DNA from: Natrinema salsiterrestre
GTDB taxonomy: Archaea > Halobacteriota > Halobacteria > Halobacteriales > Natrialbaceae
Assembly: GCF_029502005.1 (NCBI RefSeq)
Contig: NZ_JAMQOT010000002.1
Location: 434,001-498,000, forward strand
Reading direction: 5' to 3'
DNA: 64,000 nucleotides
Shown here: positions 17,602 through 26,495 of the stretch, in pieces
Position numbering within the stretch: position 1 is the first letter of the stretch
How the letters are laid out: each line of letters starts with the position of its first letter
The notes under the pieces: generated by a model
Told to the model about the DNA's origin: nothing
The model's input: only the letters and a program-made list of their open reading frames with translations
Databases searched by the model: none
Translations under genes and position numbers: made by a program

Positions 17602-18457
17602 CTACTGGCCGGTGTCGACGGACCGGACGCCGAACCCCTCGTCGACGACGATCGTGATCGCGGTTCCGTCCCCCGATACGTCGAATTCGATACGAACGGG
17701 GTCCCGGGACGCGACCCGCGTCGTCGGCGTCGGCAGCTCCCAGTCGTATCGCTCGGGGTCGATGCCGACGTCGTCGAGCGCACCGGCGACCCGCTCGTCG
17801 AACACGAGCGCGGGGAGCGGCGCCACGCCGACGAGAAACGTGCAGGTGTCGCACGCGATTTCGATCAGGTGGTCGGTCTCGATCTCGTCGAGCCGGAGAT
17901 CGACGGTCGTCGCGCCCGTACAGAACGGACACTGTCCCTCTCGGGCCATCGCCATGTGGTGTCTGGCGCGGCGAGTCGTCGCCCGGGCGACCGCGTCCGC
18001 GCTCCGCCCCGCGAACCCGTTTTTCGGGAAGGGGTACGTGAAACCGACCCAGTCGTCACACGCCCGACACTCGACGGCGACGAACCCGCGTTCGTACCGC
18101 AGAATCGGCGCCGCGTCACACCGCGGACACGCCGAGTCGATCGTCGTCGGATCGTACTCGAAGGTCGGTCGGGCGGTGTGCCAGCACGGCCCGGTACAGG
18201 GCCGTCACGCTCGCCGTCGGAACGTAGCCGTCCTCGACCTGCCGGACGTAGACGCCGCGGAGCTTGTCGAGGTGGTAGTTGAACTTCCCGCTGTCCCGCA
18301 TCCCGACCGCGTCCATCAACTCCGTGTACGATCGCGGTTCCGTGTAAACGGCGTGCCAGTCCTCGAGCAGCGCCAGCAGGATCTCGAGGCGAATCTCGTG
18401 GTCGAGCAGCGAGAACGCCTCCCGAACGGCGGCCCTCGCCTCGTCGTCGGTCGCCAT
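17602..18457 (-). pseudogene. Frameshifted winged-helix/zinc-ribbon regulator
   Basis: Haloarchaeal regulators of this type are single proteins of about 280 residues with an N-terminal ArsR-like HTH and C-terminal zinc ribbons. Here the HTH part (from the ATG at 18457: FSLLDHEIRLEILLALLEDW ... DSGKFNYHLDKLRGVYVRQ) ends at a stop near 18116. The rest continues in the next frame: EYDPTTIDSACPRC ... CRACDDWVGF ... GQCPFCTG ... CDTCTFLVG down to 17602. Skipping one base near 18178 joins RAVLA to TARPTFEYDP and restores one continuous protein. This is a one-base insertion, a sequencing error or, less likely, programmed frameshifting. It is divergent from the M23 peptidase gene. Confidence 0.75.
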
Positions 18458-18530
18458 AGGGGCTTCTTCTCTCGACAGCGTATTGACGATTCCGAACGGG
18501 CGAGTGGCCCGGAGGAGCACGCGAGCTGGA

Positions 18531-18552
18531 TTTGTGAAACCCATTTCACAAA
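18531..18552. promoter_or_regulatory. Perfect inverted repeat, probable operator
   Basis: TTTGTGAAA (18531-18539) and TTTCACAAA (18544-18552) form a perfect 9-base inverted repeat with a 4-base spacer. It sits in the 129-base divergent region, 35 bases before the M23 peptidase start and 73 bases before the regulator start. It is the natural binding site for the neighbouring winged-helix regulator. Confidence 0.65.
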
Positions 18553-18586
18553 GCGATTACAGTATCAGAGACCGACTGTCGTACTG

Positions 18587-20179
18587 ATGACCGACCGAGA
18601 AACTGGGAGCGAGTCGACGACGCTCGCGACGCGGGCCCGGCGTCGGCTCCGGTCGTTCGACCCGATGCACCTCGCGTTCCTGGCGTTGCTGGCGATCCCC
18701 GGCTACGTCTTCGAACCGCTCGCCGCCCTGCAGTTCTTCGAGGTGTTCTTCCTCGTGTTCCTCTGGCCGTTCGTCGCGCCGCTGGTCGACCGGGTGGTCC
18801 GACGCGGTGCGGACGAAGCGCGCGAGGAGCCCACGGACTGGATTCGGATGGGAACGTGGCGGGAGTACGCGGTCTGGCTGGTCATGATTCCGGTGACGTT
18901 CTGCAACCCGTTCGTCGTCGCTCAGGACCTGCTCCAGTGGCTCGGCGTTCCCGTTGCGTTCGTTCGCCACCGCGGTTCGTTCCCCGACGCCGAGAGCTAC
19001 GACCAGCGCGTCTCCTACCGGCTCCCGTTCGACGGTGCCTGGACCGTCGTGAACGGCAGTCACGAGCAGGAGTATTCCCACTCCTGGTTTCCAGTGACCC
19101 AGCGATACGCGTACGACTTCGTCGTCACCGACGCCGACGGCCGAACCAGTCCGGCGGACGCCGGCTTCGACGTCGGCAGCTACTACTGCTACGAGGAACC
19201 CGTCCTCGCCCCCGCCGACGGGGTCGTGGTCGACGTGTTGGATAGCGACGTCGAGGCGTCGCGGGGCGGCGGCTTCTCCCACCCCCTGAAACGCGACATC
19301 CGCGGGAATTACGTGGTGATCCAGCACGCGGCCGACGAGTACAGCTGTCTCGCACACCTCGTCCCGGGTAGCCTGACCGTCGAACCAGGAGAGCGCGTCG
19401 CTCGCGGACGAGAGATCGCCCGCTGCGGTCACTCCGGCAACTCCTCGGAGCCCCACCTCCACTTCCAGCTCCAGGACCACCCCGACTTCGCGATCGCCGC
19501 GGGGCTCCCGATCGCCTTCGACGACGTCGCCGTCGAGTGGCCGGGCGCAACCGCGTCGATCGGTGACCCTCGATCCGACACGATCGAAAGCGCCAGCGAC
19601 CGCGATTCCGAGGCCGAGGCGGGCGGCGGCCCGCTCGCGGACGGCACGTACCGCGCCCGATCGCACATCACCGCCGGACAGCGAGTCGCACACGTCGACG
19701 GCGACGGGGACGACTCGAGGCGAAATCGCAGCGACGTCGCATCCGAGACTGTCGACGAGACCGAGACGCGACCGCGGGACGGCCGACGCGCGGGTACCGC
19801 CGCGCTCCAGCGGTTCGGGTTCGGGACGTGCGTCGGCGGCGTCACCGCGTTCTTCGCGTCGATATTCGTGTCCTGGGTCCCCATCGCCGTCCTCCTCGGC
19901 GGCGGGGCGGCGATCGGCGCGGCCGCTCGGACCGGATCCGCGATCCTCGGCGGGGGCGAGCGGGGTCACGGTTCGATGGGAACCGTCGTCGGCATCGGAA
20001 CCGTCGCCGCCGTCGTCGCCTGGTACGGCCACACCGCCCCCGCTCTCGGCGTCGGACTGCAACCGCTCGGCGCAGTGATCTTCTTCGTCGGATTCCTCTG
20101 CTACGTCGCCCTCGGCGAGTACGACCGACTGCAACTGAGCCGATCGTTCCCGGATCGCACCGGCGTCCGCCCGCTCTGA
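18587..20179 (+). CDS. M23-type (LytM) peptidase-domain membrane protein
   Basis: 530 residues from the ATG at 18587. Two or more N-terminal hydrophobic helices (about residues 25-60 and 85-115) precede an M23 domain. It carries HSWFPVTQRYAYDFVV, APADGVVVDV, GNYVVIQH, YSCLAHLVPGSLTV and GHSGNSSEPHLHFQLQDHP, the last with the H-x-H zinc ligands. After an acidic linker, three to four helices form the C-terminus (about 410-520). Archaea lack murein, so the target must be another peptide or pseudo-substrate. The gene is divergent from a broken winged-helix regulator with a palindrome between them. Translation upstream of the ATG runs through shadow sequence only. Confidence 0.8.
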   Translation: MTDRETGSESTTLATRARRRLRSFDPMHLAFLALLAIPGYVFEPLAALQFFEVFFLVFLWPFVAPLVDRVVRRGADEAREEPTDWIRMGTWREYAVWLVMIPVTFCNPFVVAQDLLQWLGVPVAFVRHRGSFPDAESYDQRVSYRLPFDGAWTVVNGSHEQEYSHSWFPVTQRYAYDFVVTDADGRTSPADAGFDVGSYYCYEEPVLAPADGVVVDVLDSDVEASRGGGFSHPLKRDIRGNYVVIQHAADEYSCLAHLVPGSLTVEPGERVARGREIARCGHSGNSSEPHLHFQLQDHPDFAIAAGLPIAFDDVAVEWPGATASIGDPRSDTIESASDRDSEAEAGGGPLADGTYRARSHITAGQRVAHVDGDGDDSRRNRSDVASETVDETETRPRDGRRAGTAALQRFGFGTCVGGVTAFFASIFVSWVPIAVLLGGGAAIGAAARTGSAILGGGERGHGSMGTVVGIGTVAAVVAWYGHTAPALGVGLQPLGAVIFFVGFLCYVALGEYDRLQLSRSFPDRTGVRPL

Positions 20180-20272
20180 GCGGCTTCCGGTCCGACCGAC
20201 TCGAGCGCCGATTCGACGCCGCGAGCGTCGCAGTGACGGGGCTTGATTAGCGGGCGGCCACAACGACGCGCC

Positions 20273-20896
20273 ATGAGCGACGTCCTCATTCCCGGCGCTC
20301 GCGACGTTCGGGGGACGCTCGAGGAACCGACCGACGAACCGCGGGCCGTCGTCGTCGCCTGTCCGCCCCATCCCCAGCACGGCGGCTCGCGGAGCGACCA
20401 GCGCCTCGTCGCGGTGTCGGAGGCGCTTCGCGAATCGGAGATCGCCTGCCTGCGATTCGACTACGGCGCGTGGGACGAGGGGTACGGCGAACGGGAGGAC
20501 GTTCGAAACGCCGTCCGATGGGCTCGCGACGAATACGACGTGGCAGACGCCGGTGACGTCCCGGTCGGCGTCTTCGGCTACAGTTTCGGCGCGTCGCTCG
20601 CCTTGCTCGCGTCGGCCGATACCGACCCCGACGCGGTCGCCGTCCTCGCACCCGCCACACGACTCGCCGACGACCGCGACGCGCTGGCGGCGCTGGATTC
20701 GATCGACGCCCCGCTCCACGTCCTTCACGGCGAGCGCGACACGACCGTCGACTGGGAGCCGATCGTCGAGCGCGCACGGGCACGCGGCGACGAGACCACC
20801 GCACTCGCGGGCGACCACTTCTTCCTCGGCGACCGCGACGAGATCGCGAGGGTCGTCGGGGCGTTCTTCGAGCGAACGCTGCTCGAGTCCGTCTGA
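20273..20896 (+). CDS. Alpha/beta hydrolase (dienelactone hydrolase-like)
   Basis: 207 residues from the ATG at 20273. The alpha/beta hydrolase core shows AVVVACPPHPQHGGS (oxyanion region), the nucleophile elbow GYSFGAS (about residues 104-110) with serine, an acid strand PLHVLHGERDTTVDW and the catalytic histidine in LAGDHFFLG. The family is small cytosolic hydrolases related to YcjY/DLH. Substrate unknown. It stands alone between the M23 and FRG genes. Confidence 0.85.
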   Translation: MSDVLIPGARDVRGTLEEPTDEPRAVVVACPPHPQHGGSRSDQRLVAVSEALRESEIACLRFDYGAWDEGYGEREDVRNAVRWARDEYDVADAGDVPVGVFGYSFGASLALLASADTDPDAVAVLAPATRLADDRDALAALDSIDAPLHVLHGERDTTVDWEPIVERARARGDETTALAGDHFFLGDRDEIARVVGAFFERTLLESV

Positions 20897-21037
20897 GTCG
20901 GTTCCGAGTCAGCATCGAACACACTCTGCAGAGCCGGTAAGTCACCCGCGAGCGCGAGAATCGTTTTACTTCCGGGAGCGGAAACCCGCTGATGTGGAAC
21001 CGACACACGATAGCTCCCGGATCGGCCGTGCGCACCG

Positions 21038-21937
21038 ATGACGGGTGCCCGTTCCGGGTCGGTCCAGCGCGCTGAAACGTGGATCGAACTTCACGAACTG
21101 GTCACCCGAGACATGTGGTCGGCCGACATCGGTCGCCACCGTTCGCCCCACGTGTTCCGCGGTGTCGAAGACGAGGCCTTCAGCCTCGAGACGTCGATCG
21201 ATCGCTTCGTCGGCGACTCGGGGGAGTGGCACCTCGAGCCGCTGTTGCTCCGGAACTTCGCCCAGTACGCCAGAAGCGAGATCGACGAACCGCGGTCGGT
21301 CTGGCACCTGCTCGCGATCGCCCAGCACTACGGGCTCCCGACGCGCCTCCTCGACTGGTCGTTCTCGCCGCTCGTCGCCGCGTACTTCGCGACCCGAAGC
21401 GGCGACACGGAGCACGACGGGGCCATCTGGGCCGTCGACTACCAGCGACTCCACGCCGAACTGCCCGACGTTTATCAGGACGTTCTCGAGATGACGGAAA
21501 CCCACATGCTCGACACGCACCTCCTCTCGAACGCGACCCTCGAGTACGGGCTGACCGAGGACCGCGGCGGTGACGGACTCACACCGGTCCGGAACCTCAA
21601 CGACGTCTCCCGCATCGACGAACTGTGGCGAGAGCTGTGGGCACCCGACGACGACGACCGCGACGAGTACGTCATGTTCTTCCGGCCGCCCGCCATCGAC
21701 GACCGCATCGCCAACCAGTCGGCCGTCTTCTCGTTCCAGTCCGATCCGCGAATCGTCCTCGATCAGTGGCTGGCGGACCGCCCCGACTGCTACCGGAAGA
21801 TCGTGATTCCCGGCGAGCGAAAGCTCGAGTTCCGCGACAAGCTCGACCAGCTGAACGTCAATCATCGGACGCTGTTTCCCGGGCTCGAGGGGCTGGCGAC
21901 GTGGCTCAAGCAGTACTACCAGCCGCAAGGGGAGTGA
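21038..21937 (+). CDS. FRG domain-containing protein
   Basis: A 299-residue cytosolic protein made essentially of one FRG domain. The name motif is in HVFRGVEDEAFSLETSIDR (about residues 38-56), and the conserved core is HLLAIAQHYGLPTRLLDWSFSPLVAAYFA (about 90-118). FRG domains occur alone or fused to toxin or phage-defence effectors and are structurally related to ADP-ribosyltransferase-like folds. No toxin partner or antitoxin is adjacent: the next gene is a small DUF6069-like membrane protein in convergent orientation, 25 bases away. Confidence 0.85.
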   Translation: MTGARSGSVQRAETWIELHELVTRDMWSADIGRHRSPHVFRGVEDEAFSLETSIDRFVGDSGEWHLEPLLLRNFAQYARSEIDEPRSVWHLLAIAQHYGLPTRLLDWSFSPLVAAYFATRSGDTEHDGAIWAVDYQRLHAELPDVYQDVLEMTETHMLDTHLLSNATLEYGLTEDRGGDGLTPVRNLNDVSRIDELWRELWAPDDDDRDEYVMFFRPPAIDDRIANQSAVFSFQSDPRIVLDQWLADRPDCYRKIVIPGERKLEFRDKLDQLNVNHRTLFPGLEGLATWLKQYYQPQGE

Positions 21938-21962
21938 CTCGAGCGGGTGAACAGCGGGATTA

Positions 21963-22388
21963 TCATCGGTTCCGGAGATCGGTGAGCGCCCCCACGCAAA
22001 CGACTGCCGTCGCGACGTGCATCGCGCCGAGGATAGCACCGGCGATGAGGCTTCCGCCGGGCTCACTCGGAATGACGGTGAAATCGGGAACTAACGAGAG
22101 GACGAGGACGATCGCCGCGACGGCTGCGAACGGTCGATCGGGGCTGGCAGCGACTCGCGTGAGGACGCCGTAGGTCACGGTCGCACCGACAACGCCGAGG
22201 GTGGTAAACAGCGATACGGGGCCGTAATTCAGTGCCATCAGCGCCGGGGCAATACCGCCGGTCTTCGCCCCGAACACGATGAGCCAGTTGATGAGCAGCG
22301 ACAGGACGAGCGCTACCGCTCCCGATAGCGCGATATCCCTGAAGGAACTCGTTCCGGACGATGACGAGGGATTCGTTTCCGGAGTCAT
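21963..22388 (-). CDS. DUF6069-like four-helix membrane protein
   Basis: A 141-residue protein with a polar Ser/Thr-rich N-terminus and four hydrophobic helices (about residues 18-42, 50-75, 82-102, 110-135). The arrangement and the segments ALNYGPVSLFTTLGVVGA and VPDFTVIPSEPGGSLIAGAILGAMHV fit the DUF6069 family, found in many actinobacteria and haloarchaea. Function unknown. The upstream region has a short inverted repeat ACCGT-TTTG-ACGGT (22417-22430). Confidence 0.65.
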   Translation of the reverse strand: MTPETNPSSSSGTSSFRDIALSGAVALVLSLLINWLIVFGAKTGGIAPALMALNYGPVSLFTTLGVVGATVTYGVLTRVAASPDRPFAAVAAIVLVLSLVPDFTVIPSEPGGSLIAGAILGAMHVATAVVCVGALTDLRNR

Positions 22389-22605
22389 ATCCGGGTATGC
22401 AATTCAGGCGACGAAAACCGTTTTGACGGTATTCATATCTTGATCGAGCAGTGAAACGGGAGCGTTCACGGGAGATGCACGATGGGGTCGCGACTCCGAG
22501 AACACGTCTCGGATCGGGCAGAAACTGGGGTGGCAACGGAAAGCCTTGTGAGCGGCCGGTCGGAGGGCGTCTGTCCGGAAACCGACCGCGACAGCGTCGA
22601 GAATG

Positions 22606-24459
22606 TCAGTCCCGCCCGTGCCGGGTCAGACACTTCGGGAGCCCGATCAGTTCGACCGGCTCCGAGTTGTCCGGCGAGTAGACGACCATCTGGCCCTTCT
22701 CCATGTAGGGGACTTTCGACTCGAGGTTGCTGGGAATATTCACGCTCTTGATCGCGTCCTCGTCGCCGAGGTTGAGGACGACGGTGGTGTTGATCTGTTT
22801 GAACACGGCGTCGTGGATGTCCTGCGGGTCCTGCGTGATGAGGAACAGGCCGAGCCGCTCTTTCCGGCCCTGTTTGGCGGCCTCGGTGAACTTGGTGATG
22901 ACCTTCCCGGCCTGGACCGAGTCGGCGTCGGTCAGGAAGTTGTGGGCCTCGTCCATCCCGAGCACGAGCGGCGTCTCCTTGACGCGGTCGTAGTCGGGAT
23001 CGTTCGAGAGCTTCTGATCGATGATCAGCGAGGAGACCGCGAGCACGATGGCTTCGGCCGCCCGGCTGTCGTTGATGTGGTAGGTCGGCACCACGGTGAG
23101 CCCGCCGGGGCGAACGAAGTCGTGAACGAGGTCGGTGATCGGGCGCGCGTCCTGATCGAAGACGTGGCTGAACCCGAGCACGCGCCGGCGAACGGCGTCG
23201 AAGGTGGCCTCGTGAACGCGTCCGGACTCGTCGAGTTCCTCGCGCAGCGCGGGGTCGTCGAGGAACGTCGTGAACTCCTCGTAGGTGCCGCCCGATCCGT
23301 ACTGCTTCCGGAACCGCGGCAGGAGCACGCTCGTGAGCGCACCGTACTGGTTGTCGTTCAACCCGCTGCCGGCGACCAGCCACGGGTTGTCGTGAACCAT
23401 CGAGAACGGGATCGTGAACTCCACCTGTTCGGCGCGGTGGTGCCCCGCCGCGTACGACGCCGACCCGACCTTCGGGATGAACGCGGTCGTGTCGTCGTGA
23501 CCGCCGTAGGCGATGCCCTCGCGCTCGAGGCGTCGCGCGAACTCGTCGTCGAGGTCGGGATTGTCGTCGTGCATCTGGGCGTACTCGTCCTGCGGGTCGA
23601 ACTGGACGACCGCGGGGCTGACCTCGCGGCCGTCGTCCATCGGGTAGGTTCGCTCGTCCGCGAGGTACTGCCGCAGGATGTTCTTCGCGCCGTGAGTCTT
23701 CCCCGAGCCCGTGCCGCCGGCGATCAGCGAGTGGCGGAAGACGAGCGGATCGCCCGCGTCGTAGTCGTCTTTCAATCGGTAATCGATCGTCGGCGGCGTG
23801 GCCGCCGTCCGCACCTTCTCGCCGCCCACCGAGAGGTGACCGAGGAAGACGCCGTCGTCGGGCATCTTCAGTCCGGTCTTGATCTCCTCGGTGTCGTCGG
23901 CCTGCCGGATCACCGTCTGGGGTTTCGGCACGCGGTCCGTCATCCGCCGTTTGAGTTCGCCGTCGTCGTCGTACAGCACTGCGACGGGCTCGAGGTTCGC
24001 GACGAACTTGTAATCGGCCTCGTCGATCTCGTCGCTTCGCATCGCCCGCCGCGCGTGGATCTCCGTCGCGTCGTCGGCGTGGTACTGCTGGGCGTACTCG
24101 AGGCCGACGATCCGGCAAAAGAGCGTCTCGCCGTCGGGATAGGGGGCGAGCAGGTAGCTCCCGATGCGGACCGAGGATCGGTTGCCGCGGGTGACGTACG
24201 CCCGAAGCGTGGTCTCGTCTCCGTCCTCGGCGATGCGCAGGCCCTGGGAGACGCAGATCGTTCCGATACCGACGTCCTCGCCGCTGGGTTCGACCGGCGT
24301 GGGTTCGAACTCGTCTCCAGCCGTTCCGCTCGTCGAACTCGTACTCGCCGGTTCAGTGGTCTCCGAGGACGACGACGAGGAGTCGCCCGCGTCGGTCGAC
24401 GCGCCGTCTTCGGACCCGGCGTCGCCGTCGAAATCGCCGAAATCTCCCAGATCGCTCAT
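22606..24459 (-). CDS. herA: HerA-type hexameric DNA-translocating ATPase
   Basis: 617 residues from the ATG at 24459. An acidic Ser/Asp/Glu-rich leader (about residues 1-60) precedes a HAS-barrel-like region. The ATPase then shows Walker A LIAGGTGSGKTHGAKN (about 255-270), FDPQDEYAQ, Walker B LVLGMDEAHNFLTD and the downstream LGLFLITQDPQDI. The C-terminal arginine region matches HerA/FtsK-type DUF87 proteins. HerA with NurA drives end resection in homologous recombination and in some phage-defence systems. nurA is at 27084-28361 on the same strand, so this may be the cell's main HerA. Confidence 0.85.
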   Translation of the reverse strand: MSDLGDFGDFDGDAGSEDGASTDAGDSSSSSSETTEPASTSSTSGTAGDEFEPTPVEPSGEDVGIGTICVSQGLRIAEDGDETTLRAYVTRGNRSSVRIGSYLLAPYPDGETLFCRIVGLEYAQQYHADDATEIHARRAMRSDEIDEADYKFVANLEPVAVLYDDDGELKRRMTDRVPKPQTVIRQADDTEEIKTGLKMPDDGVFLGHLSVGGEKVRTAATPPTIDYRLKDDYDAGDPLVFRHSLIAGGTGSGKTHGAKNILRQYLADERTYPMDDGREVSPAVVQFDPQDEYAQMHDDNPDLDDEFARRLEREGIAYGGHDDTTAFIPKVGSASYAAGHHRAEQVEFTIPFSMVHDNPWLVAGSGLNDNQYGALTSVLLPRFRKQYGSGGTYEEFTTFLDDPALREELDESGRVHEATFDAVRRRVLGFSHVFDQDARPITDLVHDFVRPGGLTVVPTYHINDSRAAEAIVLAVSSLIIDQKLSNDPDYDRVKETPLVLGMDEAHNFLTDADSVQAGKVITKFTEAAKQGRKERLGLFLITQDPQDIHDAVFKQINTTVVLNLGDEDAIKSVNIPSNLESKVPYMEKGQMVVYSPDNSEPVELIGLPKCLTRHGRD

Positions 24460-24515
24460 ACGAACCCCATCCGGCCCGACCCTCAAACGCGTTTCCCTCC
24501 AGTCGGACGGAGTGT

Positions 24516-25325
24516 TTACTCGCGGTGACCGTCGCGAGCGGTTGCCAGACGAAGCGCCACGAGCAGCACGGCCAGGATCGCGACTCCGCCAGAGAAGCCC
24601 GGAACCGGCTCCGACCCGTCTTCGTCGGCCGGTTCGCTCCCTGAGCCAGCCGAGTCGTCCCCGGGGCTCGAGCCGGGGGACTCCCGATCGATCTCGTCGG
24701 GATCGGGGTGATCGAACGAGCCAAGCGATTCGTTACCGCCGTCGATCGCGACCGTCGCGGACTCGTCGACGACGGCGACGGGCCAGTCGCCGGTGAGATC
24801 GACCTCGCTCTCCCCGAACGAAATCGTCGTCGTCCCGGCCGGTGCGTCCTCGGCGATCCGGACGGTCACCGTCGCGATCGTTCCGGTTCCGGTCGTCCCG
24901 CCGGCGGCCGGGTCGCGGCGCTGCTCGAGGATCGCCGTCCCCCGTTCGTGGGCGATCGTTTCCGTCGCGTCGATCTCGGTCTCGTCCCCCTCGAGCCAAG
25001 CGCCTCGGTCGACGCTGATACGCTCGAGATGGTCGGGGTGGTACCGTGCGACGAGCGTGACCGCTTCGACGCCCTCGCCGCCGTGTCCTCCCTGACTCCG
25101 GAGGCTGACGTCGATCTCGATGGTCTCGCCCGGCGCGGCCTCGACCGTCGTCCGATCGGGCGAGACGATCGCTACCTGATCGATCGCAGCGGCCGTCCCC
25201 GCGATAGTCAGAATCGAGAGAAGGAGGGCGAGTACGACAGCGATGGCGATACCGACGAGGCCGTGCCTGTCGATCGTCGAACTGTCGACGCAGTGCTCGC
25301 CCGCGGCGTCCATTTCGTGATTCAT
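24516..25325 (-). CDS. Cohesin-domain surface protein with PGF-CTERM-like anchor
   Basis: A 269-residue secreted protein. A transmembrane/signal helix (about residues 22-48) is followed by a cohesin-like beta-sandwich: VEAAPGETIEIDVSLRSQ, VEAVTLVARYHPDHLE, IATVTVRIAEDAPAGTTTISF. An acidic, Ser/Pro-rich linker (about 200-240) leads to PVPGFSGGVAILAVLLVALRLA and basic residues, resembling the PGF-CTERM tail that archaeosortase A processes for lipid attachment. It is probably an envelope protein taking part in protein-protein interactions. Its ATG lies 126 bases from the DUF7344 regulator. Confidence 0.75.
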   Translation of the reverse strand: MNHEMDAAGEHCVDSSTIDRHGLVGIAIAVVLALLLSILTIAGTAAAIDQVAIVSPDRTTVEAAPGETIEIDVSLRSQGGHGGEGVEAVTLVARYHPDHLERISVDRGAWLEGDETEIDATETIAHERGTAILEQRRDPAAGGTTGTGTIATVTVRIAEDAPAGTTTISFGESEVDLTGDWPVAVVDESATVAIDGGNESLGSFDHPDPDEIDRESPGSSPGDDSAGSGSEPADEDGSEPVPGFSGGVAILAVLLVALRLATARDGHRE

Positions 25326-25450
25326 CTAGCCCCTCGATAGCGATCCCTTTACCGGTTCTCGATCGAACGGATCCATCGGAAAAACGAGCGAGCGGACGCG
25401 GACCGGCGGTTCGGGAAACCGACTGTGAACGTCGAACGGACGATCGACGG

Positions 25451-26074
25451 CTATCGGACGATCGAGACGGCCCGGTCGAATCGGGTGACTCGCCTGGCCT
25501 TGTGATCGTAGCCGATGACACCGACGTCCGCCATCGCCGGCAGGTGGGAGTGATGAAGCGCGATCTTCGCGCGCTCGGCGTCGGCAAACGGGCTCCCGTC
25601 GCGGGCGACGAGTTCGGCCGCGAGCTGCTCGAGCGAGACGGGATCGTCGGCCGTCTCCAGGACGGAGAGGACTCGCATCTTGACGGGGTCGACGAGCGTC
25701 TCGAGGAGGGCCTCCGCGTTCTCGTCGTCACAGCGGTCGAGCAGGACGGAGAGGTCACCGGGATGAACCGGCGATCCGTCGACGAGCGCGACGCCGTCGT
25801 CGGTCCAGTCGACGATGTCGTAGTCCTCGAGTCGCGGCAGGTGATTGTGAACGAGACTGATTCGAACGTCGTGTCGCGCTCGACCGTTCGACCCGTCCGT
25901 CGCCGGTTCCTCGATCAGTTCCGCCGTCAGTTCCGACAGCGAGAGTCGCGTCCGCCGACGCCCGAGCACCTCGAGAACGCGAAGTCGGCGAGGATGGCGA
26001 AGGATCTCGTAACACTCCGTCGGAAACGGGAGTGGGTCAGACGTGTTGCCGCCGAGGTGAGCGTCCGAACTCAT
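25451..26074 (-). CDS. Regulator with two tandem DUF7344 winged-helix domains
   Basis: 207 residues from the ATG at 26074. Two similar units follow each other: ECYEILRHPRRLRVLEVL ... ISLVHNHLPRLEDYDIVDW (about 17-93) and ALLETLVDPVKMRVLSVLETADD ... IALHHSHLPAMADVGVIGYD (about 120-195). Each is a DUF7344 haloarchaeal winged helix with the H-x-H-L-P signature. The duplication may allow one chain to bind a palindrome. The promoter looks leaderless, and a strong inverted repeat lies 61 bases upstream. Confidence 0.8.
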   Translation of the reverse strand: MSSDAHLGGNTSDPLPFPTECYEILRHPRRLRVLEVLGRRRTRLSLSELTAELIEEPATDGSNGRARHDVRISLVHNHLPRLEDYDIVDWTDDGVALVDGSPVHPGDLSVLLDRCDDENAEALLETLVDPVKMRVLSVLETADDPVSLEQLAAELVARDGSPFADAERAKIALHHSHLPAMADVGVIGYDHKARRVTRFDRAVSIVR

Positions 26075-26495
26075 TACACACACCAACCCCTGCAACGGGC
26101 ATAAGCCCATTTCCAAAACGATTTGGTTCGGGAATTCAGCGGTTACCCGTGTAATCGCTGAATACCACGTTGACACCGCCGGCAACGACACATAACGGTT
26201 ATTTCTTTTGGAAACTCATATGGGGCAGGGCCGGAGGCGGACGTGTGGGACGGGTCATTCAGGCAGTGTTTTTTGAGAGCCGGATCAGAGTGATCGATTA
26301 CGGCCGCCGAATAGACCAGTTACCGGTACTTCCACGGAGGTGGACGAGGCGGTCGCAGTCATCGACGACCGGAATCGGTCGCCGTCCGGACGGACGGACG
26401 AGCGTATCACTCATCGAGACCGAAACCCGTTCGATGTAGCGTTTCTCCCGACCGATGCCACGTCATTTTTGCGTCCGGGAAGCGTACCACGACGT
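26075..26495. promoter_or_regulatory. Divergent region with two inverted repeats
   Basis: A 421-base gap between the double DUF7344 gene and the DUF7113 gene. TTCAGCGGTTAC (26135-26146) and GTAATCGCTGAA (26151-26162) pair at 11 of 12 positions around a 4-base loop. A smaller repeat CCAAA-ACGA-TTTGG is at 26113-26126. A minus-strand TATA-like CTTATGC near 26100 would start transcription at the DUF7344 ATG. The remainder holds no convincing gene. Confidence 0.55.

Noticed and set aside
18557-20818. Very long minus-strand open frame (753 codons)
   Set aside because: It is antisense to the M23 peptidase and hydrolase genes, has an Arg/Gly/Asp-rich composition and no recognisable domain; long shadow frames are common in this GC-rich DNA.
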